A program made the translations under genes and the position numbers. From assembly GCA_963776205.1 (NCBI GenBank), contig CAVZLR010000002.1, positions 124,001 to 188,000 on the forward strand: a stretch of 64,000 nt of DNA. The letters run 5' to 3'. Each line of letters begins with the position of its first letter. Position 1 is the first letter of the stretch. Below the pieces are notes generated by a model. The model saw only the letters and a program-made list of their open reading frames with translations, was not told the origin of the DNA and ran no database searches. Source of the DNA: UBA4459 sp963776205 (GTDB lineage Bacteria; Bacteroidota; Bacteroidia; Bacteroidales; F082). Of the stretch, positions 63,244 through 64,000 are shown in pieces.

Positions 63244-63690
63244 ATGAGAACAAAAATTTTAACAATTACAATTTTGCTTACCGGAGGTTTAATATTTACC
63301 TCATGCAAAAAAGACGATTCACTGAATGAAGAAATTTCAATTGAACAATTTTCTGCCAAAGACAATTACATTGAAGATGATACTGAATCTAACTTTAGTA
63401 TTAAATTTCAAAATTATCCGGAACCATTTATAAGCGTTACAACAATTAGTTACTACCTGGATCAATCAAGCTTCGTGCAATTAGATGTGTATGCTGCTGA
63501 TTCTAAAAAAAGGATTTTATTAGTGAGGGAATATCAGAAATCAGGTGGTCATAAAGTTCAGTTTGATGGTAAAAACCTATCACCTGGAAAATATACAGCT
63601 GAGTTGAGAATAGGAAATAAAACTTATTACCTAACTATGACTAAAAGTAGTTGGGCAGAAGATGTTTCTGAACAGATGAGTGACTATTAA
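63244..63690 (+). CDS. Small lipoprotein with T9SS-tail/FlgD-like domain, paralogue 2
   Basis: A 148-residue lipoprotein paralogous to the gene at 62353. The signal MRTKILTITILLTGGLIFTS is followed by Cys21; the linker is acidic, and the domain reads NYPEPF, TISYYLDQSSFVQLDVYAAD, LVREYQKSGGHKVQFDGKNL and PGKYTAELRIG. The C-terminal residues (SWAEDVSEQMSDY) are not shared with the first copy. I start at ATG 63244 because it gives the lipoprotein signal and matches the paralogue; a longer frame from 63211 exists but its first codons lie in the promoter. Confidence 0.75.
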   Translation: MRTKILTITILLTGGLIFTSCKKDDSLNEEISIEQFSAKDNYIEDDTESNFSIKFQNYPEPFISVTTISYYLDQSSFVQLDVYAADSKKRILLVREYQKSGGHKVQFDGKNLSPGKYTAELRIGNKTYYLTMTKSSWAEDVSEQMSDY

Positions 63691-63758
63691 GATATTCTCA
63701 GATAGTCTTCAAACTTTTACTGATTAACTAAGCCTGCCAAAAAAACCTGCTAACTTAA

Positions 63759-63794
63759 CAGCCTGACTTTGAAACAAAGTCAGGCTGCTTTTTT
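63759..63794 (+). terminator. Rho-independent terminator after lipoprotein gene 2
   Basis: A perfect 13-bp stem CAGCCTGACTTTG / CAAAGTCAGGCTG with an AAA loop is followed by CTTTTTT. It may serve the convergent DUF2807 gene less well, since there is no T-run on that side. Confidence 0.92.
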
Positions 63795-63819
63795 AGTTAT
63801 TTGCTATTTAAAATATCAA

Positions 63820-64000
63820 CTATTTTCTATAAATCTCACCGGAACCATTGGAAATCACATCCACTTTTTCCGGAGATCCATGATATGTGAGGTCGCCTGA
63901 TCCATTTATCATTGCTCTTATGCTATTTACTGCCTGCAGCACGATATCTCCAGAACCACTGTTGTTCACTTCAACATCCACTGCTTTTAGGCCGTATGCA
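63820..64000 (-). CDS. DUF2807-type protein, C-terminal part only
   Basis: The minus strand is open from the window end to TAG at 63820, giving the last 59 residues of a protein that continues beyond the window. It shows the repeated pattern of the head-GIN/DUF2807 adhesin-like domain: VNNSGSGDIVLQA, INGSGDLTYHG and SNGSGEIYRK. Such proteins are usually exported with a right-handed beta-helix fold. Signal and full length are outside the window. It converges with the second lipoprotein gene. Confidence 0.8.
   Translation of the reverse strand, partial: AYGLKAVDVEVNNSGSGDIVLQAVNSIRAMINGSGDLTYHGSPEKVDVISNGSGEIYRK

Overview
The window reads as chromosomal DNA of a Bacteroidota bacterium. Evidence: rpoB and rpoC followed by a DUF3467 gene, at least four secreted proteins ending in a type IX secretion (T9SS) sorting tail, TAnnTTTG-type -7 promoter elements, few Shine-Dalgarno sites, sulfatase and GH92 glycan enzymes, and a cydAB operon led by DUF4492. 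The low-GC coding style and gene set suit a marine or sediment Bacteroidales/Marinilabiliales-like lineage; I cannot place it more precisely.

Layout. 1-8045: rpoB (5' end outside the window), rpoC, a strong terminator, DUF3467. 8047-21309, minus strand: a Ser hydrolase, a secreted tricorn-type protease, then a probable operon tamB - T9SS protein - AddA-like helicase/nuclease. tsaD starts back to back with tamB at 21310. 22452-25123: a sulfatase and a HAD-type lipoprotein phosphatase. 25222-28708, minus strand: a cytochrome bd operon made of a UPF0251/DUF134 regulator (frameshifted), DUF4492, cydA, cydB and a 37-residue membrane peptide. 28.9-30.4 kb: a frameshifted T9SS beta-propeller gene bracketed by palindromic repeats. 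30.4-41.4 kb: another T9SS protein, a second sulfatase, a methyltransferase, a secreted subtilisin, an AhpD-like protein, a TPR lipoprotein, a DUF900 hydrolase and a frameshifted GH92 glycosidase. 41.5-54.3 kb: mgtE, an LpxR-like deacylase, an MscS channel, clpC, two convergent acyl-CoA dehydrogenases (one frameshifted), a XerD-type recombinase, a hypothetical and an SDR. 54.4-58.4 kb: a tightly coupled operon of class III aminotransferase, T9SS-exported peptidylarginine-deiminase-like protein, aat and a guanine-deaminase-like gene. 58.6-64 kb: a two-component locus (LuxR-type regulator with two frameshifts, TPR histidine kinase, two unknown small genes), two paralogous small lipoproteins built from a T9SS-tail/FlgD-like fold, and the end of a DUF2807 gene.

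The most unusual feature is at 62251-63244. The upstream region of the two paralogous lipoprotein genes occurs a third time between them, in ungapped register. That copy drives no recognisable protein but is followed about 115 bp later by a strong terminator, which suggests an unannotated small RNA (or a decayed third gene). A second cluster of interest is the cyd operon with its extra small genes.

Six frameshifts in five otherwise well-preserved genes are visible; five look like single extra bases, so base-level sequence error is a serious alternative to real gene decay. I saw no tRNA, rRNA, CRISPR array, insertion sequence or prophage.
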